From Litomosoides sigmodontis (taxonomy: Eukaryota; Nematoda; Chromadorea; Rhabditida; Onchocercidae): a stretch of DNA of 64,000 nucleotides. Under the pieces are notes generated by a model that was not told the origin of the DNA, did no database searches, and worked only from the letters and a program-made list of their open reading frames with translations. Of the stretch, positions 37,688 to 52,756 are shown one piece after another; position 1 is the first letter of the stretch; every line of letters starts with the position of its first letter. The stretch lies in the NCBI GenBank assembly GCA_963070105.1, contig OY718806.1, forward strand, positions 4,113,865 to 4,177,864. The letters are read 5' to 3'. The position numbers were made by a program, and so were the translations under genes.

Positions 37688-38977
37688 TTATAAAATGGAA
37701 GCAGGAAGAAACAGTCTGCAATCCTTACTACCGCATAAGCACTTTTTCAGACAAAATTCTGAGCTATTAACCCCATAATCATAGGTCAGTTCTTCATAAG
37801 CAGGTATGTCGCGAAGCGCAAATAGACCAACATGTACCTGTGGAGTACCATATCTCACAAGGATTATTATCATGTTAGGATTGCAACCATGATTTATGAA
37901 TCGTGATTGATTCCCACGTACAGATGGATCAATATACGTCACTTCAGTGTGGTCTAAATTCACTTATGTTATTGCAAAATTAGTTTTATTTGAATAAATG
38001 AAGATGTTGTATAAAAAAGGGATTGCCAATACTAAGATTGAAGAGAGAAAAACACAGAGCAATTTTTTTTTCAAGTTAGAATAGCTGTAATAGCAACGAA
38101 GCATTACAAGAGTAAAGAAAAAAAGGGAAAAGAAATTTTTATTAAAAATCATAATGATATTATTAAGAAATTAACCACCTCGGAAAACCTCCTTAATCGT
38201 AAGAACATAGTTTGTGTCGGACTGACGTTTCTTCACTTCATCTGGTCCAATTACTTCCCCAGTATATTCAATAACAAAGCGACCTTTTTTAATTAGTTCT
38301 CTACACTGTAAACCATAACCTTTTTCACCAGCATCAAATACCTAAAATTAAGCGAAACTTCATCTTCGAAATGATAGTGGAAGTTTTTTAGTGAAGTTTG
38401 AATCTACAATAAAGGCTAGCCTGAAGAGGAAGTGAACAGCCTAACTGGACACATCTATTTTGACAGTCATTTGGAAACAACGAGCAAGAACAGCCAGTGG
38501 AACACTCCAGTATTGGCAAATTGCTGTCAACATTTTTAATGGAATTCTGATCCCTGAATATATCCTGAAAATTTCTAATAAATATTTAAAGAAATTTACT
38601 GCAACTTTTGAATTAAAACATATGGACACATACCACCTGTCTACAATTTCTTTTCGATATAGAAAAGTAAGTAGAATTTTATGTGGCAATTTAAGCTGAG
38701 ATAAGACTAAGGCATTCTTTTTTCTCCACATTTCATGAAGTAATAAAACTATCTTCTGTTAAATTTCAATAATTTTCAAAGTTTTAATAACTGCTACAAG
38801 ACCTTGATATGGCATTATATAAGTGTGATTAAGACTTGCTTGGTTGTAGAGAAGACAAGTACAGCCGGTACTTGCTGTGCATGGTCCCATACAATTGCAA
38901 CCTTCATACGACGTATTGAAATTCGATAAATTGCCACCTGGTCCACATTCTAAGCTTTCTATGTGTATATATTCCAT
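37688..38977 (-). CDS. SETMAR-like histone H3 lysine methyltransferase (pre-SET, SET, post-SET)
   Basis: Transfers methyl from SAM to histone H3 lysine (H3K36 or H3K9 type in relatives). Exons 38798-38977, 38421-38546, 38179-38341 and 37688-37953 give 244 aa in phase. The pre-SET cysteine cluster runs from YEGCNCMGPCTASTGCTCLL to CSTGCSCSLFPNDCQNRCVQ. The SET domain shows EKGYGLQCRELIKKGRFVIE, the catalytic SAM-binding RFINHGCNPN and ELTYDYG. The post-SET zinc motif is CLCGSKDC near the end. Length and order fit the SET half of SETMAR (no transposase part). The donor after 38421 is GC (CAG|GCTAGC), kept because it alone preserves phase and homology. The ATG at 38977 is assumed; the exon is open further upstream (VVG) to an acceptor-like TAG. 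It shares a short divergent spacer with ced-2. Confidence 0.87.
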
Positions 38978-39137
38978 TCCGACAACCTACTCGAAATGAA
39001 TAAGGAAGTGATTGAACAACGCACAATGCACTAATTTGCATAATGTCTCTATCACGGCCAGTTACGGGCCGTACAGAGTTCGTCGAGCACTGCGTGAAGA
39101 GCTGAAGAAGGCGGGGGTGTTGGTGTATATTTCGAAA
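38978..39137. promoter_or_regulatory. Head-to-head spacer between SET gene and ced-2 (candidate bidirectional promoter)
   Basis: Only 160 bases separate the two proposed start codons, which face apart. Both promoters or trans-splice sites must lie in or across this segment unless either gene has unseen 5' exons. Confidence 0.45.
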
Positions 39138-40971
<1,834 letters not shown>

Positions 40972-41433
40972 AAAACCGATTTTCCGTTATTTTACAACTT
41001 TTCGTATAATCGTTTGCAGTTTTTTGTCATTAAAAACAAGTGCTTTTTCCAGGGATAAAGTATTTGATGTTTGAAGAACTTCACACTTACTTTGAATGTT
41101 ATGTATAATTGATGATGTACATGGAATATTTGGGCTCATATTTCTTGCATTGAACATTTGATTTAATTTTATCGGTAAAGATGTGCATGTAAAAAGAAAG
41201 TGAAACATAAGTAGACTCGTTCACATACATATTGTATGAAGAATAAAGAAGCTGTGCAGAACGGTAACGCATTGGAGCAGACTACAGAAACCACTTTTTT
41301 TATTTCTGGAGTCACATTTGATTGTTATCCAGTAATTTCGAATTACTTATTCACATAGTTTTCAGCCATAAAAACATTGTGATCGACTACGTAACATAAA
41401 GTTGAATTTACATACGGGCGGCTGACTGCCATT

Positions 41434-41494
41434 CGCCTGTTGGTGTGAAAAGAAATGAAGTATTCACGATTTATATTTTCGCACCAACAGGGCG
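41434..41494 (+). ncRNA. Candidate small hairpin (pre-miRNA-sized inverted repeat)
   Basis: Left arm 41434-41451 (CGCCTGTTGGTGTGAAAA) pairs with right arm 41476-41494 over 18 bp with one bulged G and one G-U, across a 24-base loop. The 61-base length and shape are compatible with a pre-miRNA, but also with a MITE remnant. No known miRNA seed was recognised. Confidence 0.35.
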
Positions 41495-42156
41495 GTATTC
41501 CCGGGATACTATTCAAAATTTTGTATTGGTTTGGTTGAGCAGCACAACTTTAGTGAAACAGAAGTTTTCGAAAATTGGGGTATGTATACTCAACATTAGC
41601 ACGACGTTGCCGTAATCCGTGTTTAAATTCTGCTCGTCTCGCCGGGAACTTGTTTTTGACGTCGATATTAGATGTGCTAATATCTAAGCAGCTATTCCGT
41701 CATACATCGAGATTGGGATGCTGCTGTACGTAGCTGAGACTTACACTGTAATTTGCGTGCTGCTCCATTTGACGTTTTCCTCTTAGGTTGCAGCGGATGA
41801 GTACATAGCAAGGTAGTATCATCTATAGCCAACTCATCCATCCCTCCAACTGATCATTACCACATATACTTAGGCATCATAATACTGCTAATTTCATGCC
41901 AACAATTTCTTTGATGGGCATATTTATTACTGGAACTGCTAATTAACAGTCGGCACGCGTAATACCACCAGCGCGCGCCAACCGCAACCGTTAAGCATAG
42001 TGCTGCAACACACAAACCTGCATGCAATTTGAATGGAATGGTCGGGGTGGCAGCGACTGAGTGAGGTTGGTTACTTGGCTGTGCGCCAGGAAGTGTCTTG
42101 ATGCGCGTCACGAACGCGTTGCGTCGTATGGATGTTAAAGAAATTTCGATTAATTA

Positions 42157-42171
42157 GGGGGGGGGGGGGGG
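42157..42171. repeat. G15 homopolymer
   Basis: Fifteen consecutive G bases in intergenic sequence. The exact length is prone to sequencing error. Confidence 0.9.
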
Positions 42172-43826
42172 CTGTGAATGTCATCGAAGCTTGTATTCAT
42201 CGACGGGGTAGTGATTATTTTTATCTTGTCGCTTTTCTGTGGTTCACTTTTGCTGAGACGGATAGATGTGCACGGCCTTTTGGTATTGTGATCGTGAAAT
42301 GTGCACATTTTCCCTTGTAACTAGTGTACGCACAGCTTTATCGTTCCACAAATACCTCTTGTTATCGGCTTTTATCTGACCTTCTTTTCTGTATGTTTTG
42401 TCGTATAGTATCGTCCGGATTATCTCTATTATAATTGTAAAACGAAATCACTGTGTTTCTTACTGGAAGTTTTTAATAAAATGAATTTCGCAAATATGAC
42501 AATTATTTGCATTGAATTTTCTTTTGGCATTTCTAAATTTGTGTGCAGAGCCTTCATTTAAATGCTTTTAGAAGTAAACATAATTTCTGTTACATATGGA
42601 GGCTGAGTTCCGGGATGGAGCGTTCAGGACACGTAATGTTGTGCAGTCAAGTTAACTGTGTTGTATACTTGAACGCAATGGATTCGTGCGTAATGTATTG
42701 GTACTTATTCGGCCCTGTATTGCTAGTGATTTAAGATTTCCCCTGGAATAATGCTTTATGTGCAGTGAGACAGAAATTCAAGATCTGCGGAAGTATTTAA
42801 AGAATCGCGCGTGCAGCAACCTGGAAACATTGATGGAAATATTTATATGTTTTTTATTCGAAGACATAACTTTTTGAATTAGCGTTCGGCGTTTATGATG
42901 TGTCATTTGTCCAACGAGACGTAAGTGGTGCTCTAAAACATTCAATTATTTGTGAAGTATTTTATTTTCAGCAGAAGTTTACGCTGGCAAAGCATATATT
43001 AGCGCAATATTAAAATCCATGAATATGTTGTAGGATTGATTTTTTAGGTATGCATAAAAGTATAGTATAAATCATGCACTCTCTTGCTTTATTATAGCGA
43101 GTTGGATTTAATCAAAGGGAGGACAGATGTTACCGAGGATAGTATTGTGGTAAGGCAGTGTCAGTTCAAATCATTTTTCAAAACTCTATCGAGTTTAGCA
43201 AGCAGGAGTTAAGAATGAGCATATGCTTTTTGATTTCAGATACGAATGTTGTAGTAGCGTCAGTGTGGTAGATTAATGTTACAACCCTCCTCAGGTGTTT
43301 CTTTTGGATGCAAACAATCAAATTTATTGTATATAACTTGCACTCACCTTATTTTACGGAAGCTGTAATATTTCTCATTCGTTAACTATCCATATTCATC
43401 ATTTGTTTAGTATAATGGATGTGCTTTCATTGTTTGCTCTTTGTCACTGTATTTTTTTTTAACGCAACTGAACAGAGCTCTTCCCAAAACAATTTAACAT
43501 TGACCACTCTATTTTTAATGAGAATTACTAGTATATTTTTTTGCTGGGGAAATTTTCTGATCTCCGAATTGAGGTGATGAATTACGTGACGTATATATGT
43601 GCTTATGGAATATTGATAATTACAATATCGAAAGATATAACAGTGAGATAGCTCTCCTATAGAATTTATGTTTCAGGAGGTTACATTGCTTGAACTATCG
43701 ATGACTTAATTTTTTTCGCTTCAACGTTTATGGCAAATTGAATTTATTGGCACGGTTATTAATGCCCATTTTCTTTAGTGAAAATGTGTGAAGAAAAGAG
43801 TGATTCCTTACGCTATTCGTAGGAAT

Positions 43827-46800
43827 ATGATGTCTTCGAGTGGGTTTCGTCCTTTTGATGATCTTTCTGAGTAAGTTAATTGCAAATTTGTCACTTTATT
43901 GTTGACGCAGCGTTCATATGTCAAGTGTTTAATAGAAGTATGACCTATTGAGAAATGATTAAATTCGGAAGGTTTTTGCCACTTTGCCTACAAAAGTATT
44001 AAAGTAAGATTTGGTTTTCGTTAATGTGTTTGAGCCCAATGTTAAGATTTGTTTTTCAGGCATTATGAAGATGAATGGCTACAGCTGGGCCTCGAAGACG
44101 AAACGTTGAAATGTAGTAGTCCTCCTGCAAGTGGAGCAGCTGATTTTGGTCTTACCATATCGACACGGTCTTGTCCATCTCCATTGAGCCACATCCCTAC
44201 CCGCGAACCTTACCCTTCCGAGCCCCCACCGAAGCTGTCACCAGTAAGAGCGGAGCAGCAAACTTTCATAACTTTAAGTAATAGCCGTATTCCTTCGGTG
44301 CCTACTGGTCCCTCGCAGCCCATTTTGCAATCTCCACCACAGGTCCAGTCATCCGAGCTTACCGCCGTCGAATATGAACTAAATCCAGATTTGAGCGTGC
44401 TATCAATACCTTCAAGCTCTCCGCTTCTGGTTACAAAATCAGCGGAATTGCAGTTTGCGCAACCATCCGTTTCAGGTCTCCATCAAAATGGAGATTTTGC
44501 ATCATTTGTACAACTTGAACAAAGGGAAAAAAGTGTGTATTTGATTATGATTTCAGTAGAAAGGAGGTTCTTTTACGGTGCAATAACATTTTATTATATT
44601 GCTTTGACTTTCATAGATCACAGCTTGATTTTTTTCTTTCCAAATGTGTTAATAGTGGGCAGGACTGAGCATTGTTTCGATTGAATTTTTCACGTTTTGA
44701 TTTCTTTGTTAACTCGTATTCAGGAGCGGTTATTCAACCTCAACAGCATCCTCCCGGTTGTGTCCAAGCCGTTAACGGACAGTGGTTTGTGCAGGCTCAA
44801 GTACAGCACGTCCAAACCAGTGCAGGAACGGTTATAGCTGTAGTGCCAAATTTTTGTCGTCCACAAACGCAACCGACAGGGAACAGTCAGAATCTGTCGC
44901 AAGCACAAGTTTCACAATCGCAGCTGATTGCACATCCTATAGGAAATGGACAAGCAATTAACACTGCTCAACCTACGACTGTCGCAGCGCAACATGCAAT
45001 GCAAAACCATTCACATCATCAGATCCAGCAGCAACAGCCACAAATGGTGACCCGCGTTCCCCGTTCACTGACTGTTGGCATTACATCTGGTGCACCACAA
45101 CAGGGCCAGTCTGTTATGCAACATTTGCTATCACAACCAGCTATTTCTCGTCCACAAGTTGTAAGTTTTTGCAAAAAAGAGTTGTTAAATCATTATACTG
45201 ACTGACTAGTAGCACAGTGCCTAGTATATTGTCAACTCCTCCCAATCACAAGTCACATTTATAATGGTCATGATAGAGGTGATTACACATTTTTCATTAT
45301 TTAAGCAGACATCAGTTCCGGCAGCCACGAAAAAGCAGCGAAATTCTCAACCGCGAAATGGACGTAGGAAGGTCTTTAACTTTTTACTCATGCATTATTT
45401 TGTATTATCAAAAAACATTTTCTTTGTAAAAGGCATTCCTGAAAATTTGCGTATTGTGTTACCTTCCCAATGCTTTGCATGGCTAACTTGACGTTTCATT
45501 TTTTAGAACACTAATCAGGGTGGCACTCTTGGCTCTGTTCTGATAAAGGCAAACAAACTTGCTGCTGCCGCATCAACTGATGCATCTGTAAATCAATTGT
45601 TACCTCCGTCTCATGGGATCGAAATGAGGTTGAGTGTGCAGAACAGCGAACAGGTGGCTAATCTTTCTAAGGAAATTTCGCGCCTACAAAATCTTGTAAG
45701 TTTTCAAATTTTATATGGCGTAGTTTAAGATTGTAGACTTTGCAAACTTAATAATTACGTTGTTATTGTACATTCACAGTTTTTGGGATTCTAAATCCTT
45801 TTTACGTCAATTGTGTAATAGCATTGTAAATTTTTGAGATTTTCTGTTCAGTGAAAATTATTTTCAGCAAAGAGCTTATAATGTGGATCACTCAGCAGAA
45901 ATAAAGGAACTAGAAAATAAACGAGCACAAATCTTTTTTGAAGCTCTTGCGCAACAGCATAAGTATGTTATTTTGCAATTCGTTTATAGATTTTTGTCTA
46001 CTTTTGCGTAATCTTAGGATTTTAACTTATTTCTTTTTCTGACATTAGCATTGTTCAGCTACATTTTGCATTTAAGAGATAAGGACTTATTGTCAGTGGT
46101 GAATCCGAAGTCGATGGCTTTGACAGCTCACACCAGGCAAAGGAATCATAATAGGAATAATCATAATAGTGGGCAAACAAATGTAGTGGTGCATCAAGTA
46201 CAGCCTTCTACAAGTTACGGGCAACAACATCAGCAGCAGTCAACTCATCGGCAGCAGCAACAACAGTCGAACTATGACGCAAGAACACCAGCAAGAGTTC
46301 CGGTTTCTTATCATAATTCATACCAAATCTCGACTCATTACACTCCGACTCATGAGACCGTCCAGGGCAGTCAGTTCAACATCCGCAATGATAGTATTCA
46401 GCAGGTATGAAGAGTTTTCGGGGTTATGATTTTATATATTGCGAAATTTAACTTGTAGTTCGAAATTTGGTTTGCACTTACAACTTCAGGAATCTTAAAG
46501 TTCTTGATGACTGAAACGACTGCTATTACTATTTTTAAGGTGTCAACGACTCAGTATAATTCATACCGAGCAGCTGTTTGCCAACCGTCAGTACAACAGA
46601 ATCAAATACGGGAAAATTTTATCCACTCAGTGCCCAATACTGTGCCGCAAACTGTTATTTTGCAACCCGAGCAGCACCTCTCTCGTCGCGTAGTTCGTGA
46701 GGTGCCTTGCGAACCACCACCTCCACCGGTACCATTATTTCCGCCACCAATTCTTAAATCGGCTGCTGAAACCGCTGCAAGTATTGCATCGAAGAAAGCT

Positions 46801-49800
46801 GAAAGGACCGAAAGGTTTGCGATATCTAGTAAATTTATTCAATTGCTGATGTTTTTATACAATTTTATGTCACCTAGATTTATTTTTACTATCATTTGTA
46901 ACAGTTGGTAATTCAATCACTAAATTTGCTCATCATATATAAAAACCCAAATAGAATTGCGTTATTTGAATCCCTGTTCATTTTTGTTTGTTCGTTCATC
47001 CCCAGTTGCAGGATCAGCGATTACTTTTCGTCACTACATAATTCTGTGGAACATACAGACGTGTCGTCGCCTTTCCATGATCTCTCAGATGCACTTCAAC
47101 GCCTTCTTCCGTACCATGTCTATTCTGAGCCTGATTTGAATTCGGAAATTCTGAAAATTTGTATGTTTTTGATAAAAGAATCGTAGTAGAGAATAGGTAC
47201 ACTCCCATCTGAAATCTAATTGCAAATTCTATTTCATTTAATAAAGTTTGATATTTCAGTTGATTATCACTGCCTACGACATTTTGCACATTTAACCAAC
47301 AGGAAACATATTATCGAGCAACGGGTGCGATCCCTGCTGTATAAAGAAGCCATGGTTTGTTAATTTTCATAAAAATCTATACTGCGATACTGATCTAATA
47401 GTTGTAGGTCTTCTGCTCAGTTTAAAAATTTGTTAGTCGATCAGCTGTCATTTGATGAAAAATAGGTTGTTTCAGGCACAAACTAAGATTAATTTGAATA
47501 AATTTATTGTGACGTACATTCTGGAGTTTTTCTCGCTGTAGTAACGAATAGTTAACCAGAATAGCAATAAAAGATGGAATTTGAAGAGTCAAGTTAATCA
47601 GAGTTCCAGGAATTATTGATTTAATAAATCTCATTGTTTGAATCATGAGATGACATCTCTAACGTTTTGTTGTTGGCTGAAGAGTTCAGCAAGTAACTTT
47701 CCCATAACTTTTTCAGGAGGGATATAGTAAATTGGATGAGTGCCTTTTACTTTCACTTGATGCCGAATATGAACGTCGTCTACTTGATGAGGAGAAACGA
47801 ATAGCAGCTGTCTGTGGCAGAGGTATGAAAAATTTAAGTGTCTTGAAATTGTTGAGTAGGAATGGGAGGTTTCTGTTGCTACATAACTGTTGGAATTTCT
47901 TTTATAGAAGAATTCGTTGCAAATTCTGCAATATGCAATCGTATGAGTGAAATGGATCTAGAAGAACGTCGGAAAGAACTGGTACCAAAAAGTATCCCAA
48001 AAATTCACTTCGATTACCATACATTTTCGGAGAATGAAATTGCGGCGCGTGCCATTAGTCCCTTCACAATATCTGATAGCGAAAAATCTTCTGTTTCGAA
48101 GTTTACGAGTTCTGACGATGAAGAGAGAATGCTTTCTGATGTGACTGATGAGATGCTGGTTTTTGAAGAGACTACAGTGATAAGCGATGCAGAAGAAGGT
48201 GTAAATGATCCCGATGAAGAAGAGAGTGTTATCAAAGGAGATGGAGAGGTCAATTTTCAAATAATGAAAAATATACATTATTGTGCTATTATCACCCAGC
48301 TTACTGTTAAGAAATCCATTGATTTCATTATTACTTCAACTGTTTCAATTTAGAACGTAGTGTAATCCGTGTGTTTTTAGAGGAACTCGACTACAAGCGA
48401 TTGGATTGATTCAAATTCGTCACTTGATGTATCTGCTACAGTTACTTGTTGCACTTCGAGGAGGAAAAGTGATTCAGTATGCTCACATCAGGAATTGCAT
48501 TCGCCAGCAATTACTGATATACATGAACAAATGTTTGTTGTAAAAAATACGGTACCTTCTATTAAATCGGCAGAACAGTTGGAGGCTGTCATTGCTTTAG
48601 CACACGCAGCTACGCTGAAGAGAATTTCACCTTCTATTACTACGGAAGAAAATGAAGGTATCGAGAACTGTGTTTCGGTGGAAAAGAGCACTAAAATTAG
48701 CGAGGTCGAGGTAGGGAGTTGCGACAATGACAGCTCACAGACTGCGGCGCATAAAGTAGAAGTTAGTTTTTTGTTCGGAGAATTTTTTTAATTTTATGCG
48801 AATTAAACTCTTTGAATCGTGGTGCTTATCAACCAATAAATATTTGGAGTAGAATCAGATTATTATTGAAAGAGCCTCGAAGTGAATAATGGTATTTTTG
48901 TGGATAAGGAACGCTTCTGATCTAAAATAATTGTTTAGGTTGAGGAGGAAAGACCACCAATTCGAATAAAAATCGCACTAACTGATGCCAGTTTGAAAAA
49001 CTGTTTGAACAAAAGCAGCAACAAGAAGAATAAGGAAAAGAAAAAGAAAAAGAGGAAGAGGAAGCACTGCGATACCGGGAAGACTTTCAGTGAAGAGGTT
49101 TGTGCGCTTGCTGTTCCGTTTTAAGTTTATACGTTGTGGAATATGAAATTCTTGTTTAGTTTTCTATCAGAAATATGATTGAGGTCATGTGGAAAAACTG
49201 GTTGAATTTTTTGAACTTTAGGCAAATTAGATACCAGGAATTCTATATTCAGGCAAACGGTTTATTGCCGAGTTGTTCGGGACTGGAAGATACAAAGTCG
49301 GATGGTGTTGTATCTCATTGTGATGGCACACCTCATCCACGGATTCTTATGCGTATAACGCGTAAAAATAATATTGTATCAGTGACGGACTTGCGAACGA
49401 ATCATATATCTGTGCATATAGCACCGAAAAGTGATCATTCTTTATTTTTCGCCTTTTTATTATTTATGTGGATTTTTATCAATCTTGGATTGGATTTTTG
49501 TTTTGTATCGTCAAAGTTTAAGGTGAAATTGATGAAGAACAAGAGCCTCCTCTGAAGGTTCCAAAGCTGAAGATTCGGCTCGGTCGAAATGGAGAAGAAC
49601 ATGTGGTTGATTCAGAACAGCCAATAGTGAATCATGTATCAAAAATCGCACCACAAGCGATGAAAAGGTTAAAAACGCGGTTTAGAGGTAACGATGTTGA
49701 CCATCTTAACCGACAGAAGCGAACGACAGGAGTGGATCATAATCGAAAAATGACTATTATTATTCCGAAATCTGTGATTGAGAGTTCGTATACACCTTGT

Positions 49801-50872
49801 AACCCTAGCAATTCGATCTCAGCGACGACCGTTAGCTCCGATGCACAATTCTCACCCAATTCGGGTAAGTTGCCTTTTTAAGTAATAGTCGCTTTTGATT
49901 TATCTGGGTTTACGTTCTCCAAACTAATTTTCATTTGACTCTGTAATCCTATATACTCCTTGATCTGGTTTAAAATAGCTATTGTGGACAGTGATGATAT
50001 AAGTAACTCCAGTATGTATAATTTCTTTAAGACCAAATTTGTTTTTGTTAATGAACCACGCTGTTATTATATTTAGATAAAATAATACCTCAAATTTTTT
50101 GATTAAGAGTCGAAAATTCTGAAAATAAATCCTTTATAAATAGAAATACCTCGAAATATGAATCTTATAGACTGAACCTCATCCAAGGAACTTTGGATAT
50201 GTCACCTATTTTTTGTTAGTTACGCATATTTACTGATCACAAAATCTCAACAATATTTCAGCATGCTATGTGACCCAATTCTAACAAATAATTGGGTCGC
50301 GTGGCATGCTGAAAATTTTCTCTCAGATTGCCCTTTTTTTGAAAGGCTTAGGAGAAATTATTTTCTCTTTTATATAGACACATTCAAATAAATTTCTGTG
50401 TAGAAGCTTTTTGCACGTGTAACGGATGTGCGAATGAGTTTTGAAGCTCCATAGGGATTGTAACAACGAAGGGTTCGCCATCGATGATATTGATATACAC
50501 TGATGTTTTTAGGATTCATCGAAAGCTAATTGGAAGCTAGATAATTTTTTAGAATTATCGGACGAGGAAGAAGACGAACAGTTACGTGCCCAAGCTGATA
50601 GTGTTATTAGTCGCTTAAATGACTGGGGCACAAAAAATCCTGTGACGCGTCAAGCTGATGCAATTTCCCGACTAGTTGGTACCGCACCGTTGGTGACACC
50701 GGTACTGGATCGACTTCTTCCGAGTGATCCATGGTTCTTTAGCATGGATGTGAAAAATCCTTCCGCAGTCGACGCCAGTGATACTGCTGCTTCGCACATG
50801 ACGTGGCTTACATCTGCTGCCAGCCACTCCCACAATTTGAAAACCACTGTTAGTATCAGCAAGCGGAATTAG
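43827..50872 (+). CDS. GLTSCR1/BICRA-like subunit of the ncBAF (GBAF) SWI/SNF chromatin remodeller
   Basis: BICRA/BICRAL proteins define the non-canonical BAF complex with BRD9. Exons read: 43827-43870, 44060-44532, 44724-45160, 45309-45371, 45507-45695, 45868-45962, 46059-46404, 46540-46814, 47012-47160, 47260-47354, 47717-47822, 47908-48248, 48381-48761, 48939-49097, 49253-49430, 49523-49864, 49979-50011, 50513-50872; about 1350 aa. Most is low-complexity Gln/Pro/Ser sequence typical of the family. The GLTSCR1 domain lies in exons 46540-47822: coiled KSAAETAASIASKKAERTER, SSPFHDLSDALQRLLPYHVY (hallmark LPYHVY), then LDAEYERRLLDEEKRIAAV. C-terminal features are acidic stretches, a basic KKKKKRKRKH cluster near 49050 and an acidic segment LELSDEEEDEQ. 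The tiny exon 49979-50011 does not close phase into the last exon, so that junction is unresolved. Poly(A) signal at 50974-50979. Confidence 0.87.
50256..50314 (+). ncRNA. Perfectly pairing 25-bp intronic hairpin in the BICRA-like gene
   Basis: Arms 50256-50280 and 50290-50314 flank a 9-base loop. On the plus (sense) strand all 25 positions pair, three as G-U; on the minus strand those three would be A-C mismatches. This bias favours a plus-strand RNA structure. It sits in the last intron. It could be a pre-miRNA-like element, an splicing-related structure or a palindromic insertion. Confidence 0.5.
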
Positions 50873-52756
50873 AGTAAAGGTTTTTTGTCTTTTTTAAGGC
50901 GTCTTTACTTTCCACTTTTACATGAAGCGACATTTCTTAAGTTCTCTATTTTATTAAGTCAGTGAAGTTTCAAAATAAATTTATTTAAGGGATTAATGAA
51001 AATTTTTTTACGTCTTTGGATTAATTGATTCTAATTAATATCGTTAGTTAGTCACAAGTTGAAATTCACTGATAGGGTGAGAAATTGGAGAGAGAAAATC
51101 CTTTGCTGTCATGAAATCAGAAAACGGAAACACATAGTCGCTTCCTGTTGTTTTTTCATTTGAGCGCGGGTTTTATGTCTTTCTACTGCGTTTTGTGGTG
51201 GTGCCTCTGTTACAGCGAATAGCTGCTACTAAGGTGAACAGTCTCGATTAGTTTTATCATAATTTGGTTCTTCTGATCATTGTTGATCTTTTCTGATTTA
51301 AAGTAATATTTCACTATCCGAGTAAGGATGGCAGATTCATTTCATTGAGAATAATTTTCATGAAATTTCGACATGATCAGAATTTCATTACATCCGTTTC
51401 GTTTTTTATTCTTAGCTTTGTTCTTGAAGAACACAAATCTGTAATCTTTTTCAAATCTCTTCGCATTCACGCTTTCCTGCACCATACTATAGTTTGGTTC
51501 CTTGCAGTCTTCCTAGAATGAGTTATTCATTGAATGCCTTGAACTCGAAGCACTCCTCTCTACTGCTAACCTTTTCCCCTTTTCATCCTTTCCCCATTCA
51601 TTTTCATATTTCTTTGCGGTGCTTTCCTCTATAACGTTTTTTTTAATGTGCTGCTAGAACATTGTTTCACGATGTCGTGTGTCGTATGATTATGTATGTA
51701 ATGTTGTCCTGTTTTGTTTGGCATTGATGTGCCACTGCAAAAATTGGATAGAATTTATTAGTTGTTTCTTTCAATTCTAAATCTTATTTTTAAGTATGGA
51801 AAGTTCCTTCCTACAGATTGTACAATAATTCTGTACAGGTCCGAACAGTGTACGCGTCTTGTCATTTTTTCCATCCTTGGCCCCTACACATCCCCACAAA
51901 CACATACACAGTATTCTAATCTCGACTGATCTAATTTGGCCATTTTATCCGTCCTGTAATTTGTTCTTTGTCTTATTTTAGCTTTTGTTGGAGAAGAAAA
52001 ATTGTATATTTTTAATATCAAGCTCTGTGTATCAAAATAATGCGCCTGTTCAGAAATAATATGTAGATATGGAGTATAAAGCATTCCGCAGTATATGTAA
52101 GAGTCTATGTTACTATTATTAACTTTAAAATGTTTGAAATTTCTTGCTCTTCTTTTATCCAATGGTTTTTTAAATGAGGGAAGTGGTGAATTCAGAAAGG
52201 GTAAACGGATTCTGTTCACTTCGTAGATGATCGGTCGGGTTTATTGGATGGTGAAGTCAGTGGGGGTTACGCATTTCGCAAATTTTGCAAGCGGTCGTGG
52301 ATCATTTATTATCAGGATTGTCATCGGATAAAACAGTGTGAGGAGGTCTTAAGTGGTTTTTATGGCTAATGTAAGTGATCAAGCGAAAGCATCTGGTGAT
52401 TAACTGCTCATTACAGTGAGAACATAAGTGTCCGGAATGTGTACGTTCATTTAGCGGCGGTATTTTTCGAAGCAATCAGTGACGGGCGACTGCTGTTATA
52501 TATTTGGGTGTCTTCATTTTCATCTCTTTAAATAGCGTTAGGATAATTCTAGGAAAGCGAAAGACGATTGTTAGCTCTGTGGGTTTGATGTGTATAGAAT
52601 TCTTGGAAGATTTCGAGACAGAAATATTTCCTTGTCGAAGTGTTATTTCATAAGGACCATTTCTCTATTGGTATAACTTATTTAACTGTGGATTTGGTAA
52701 TATAAAAGCAGAAGTAATTTCTTCCCTTTCTGTGCAGTTGCAGGGTGACGTCCGAC
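50873..52756. other. BICRA-like 3' UTR and intergenic region before LSM11
   Basis: The 3' UTR probably ends near AATAAA at 50974-50979. The following 1.7 kb is T-rich, with no coding exon that I can support. A donor-like site and promoter for LSM11 presumably lie in 52.2-52.75 kb. Confidence 0.5.

Larger units (their letters stand above)
40972..43826. other. Intergenic region between ced-2 and the BICRA-like gene
   Basis: ced-2 3' UTR to about 41.26 kb, then 2.5 kb with no supportable coding exon. It contains a hairpin-forming inverted repeat (41434-41494) and a G15 homopolymer (42157-42171). Part of it is presumably promoter and 5' UTR/intron of the BICRA-like gene. Confidence 0.5.
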
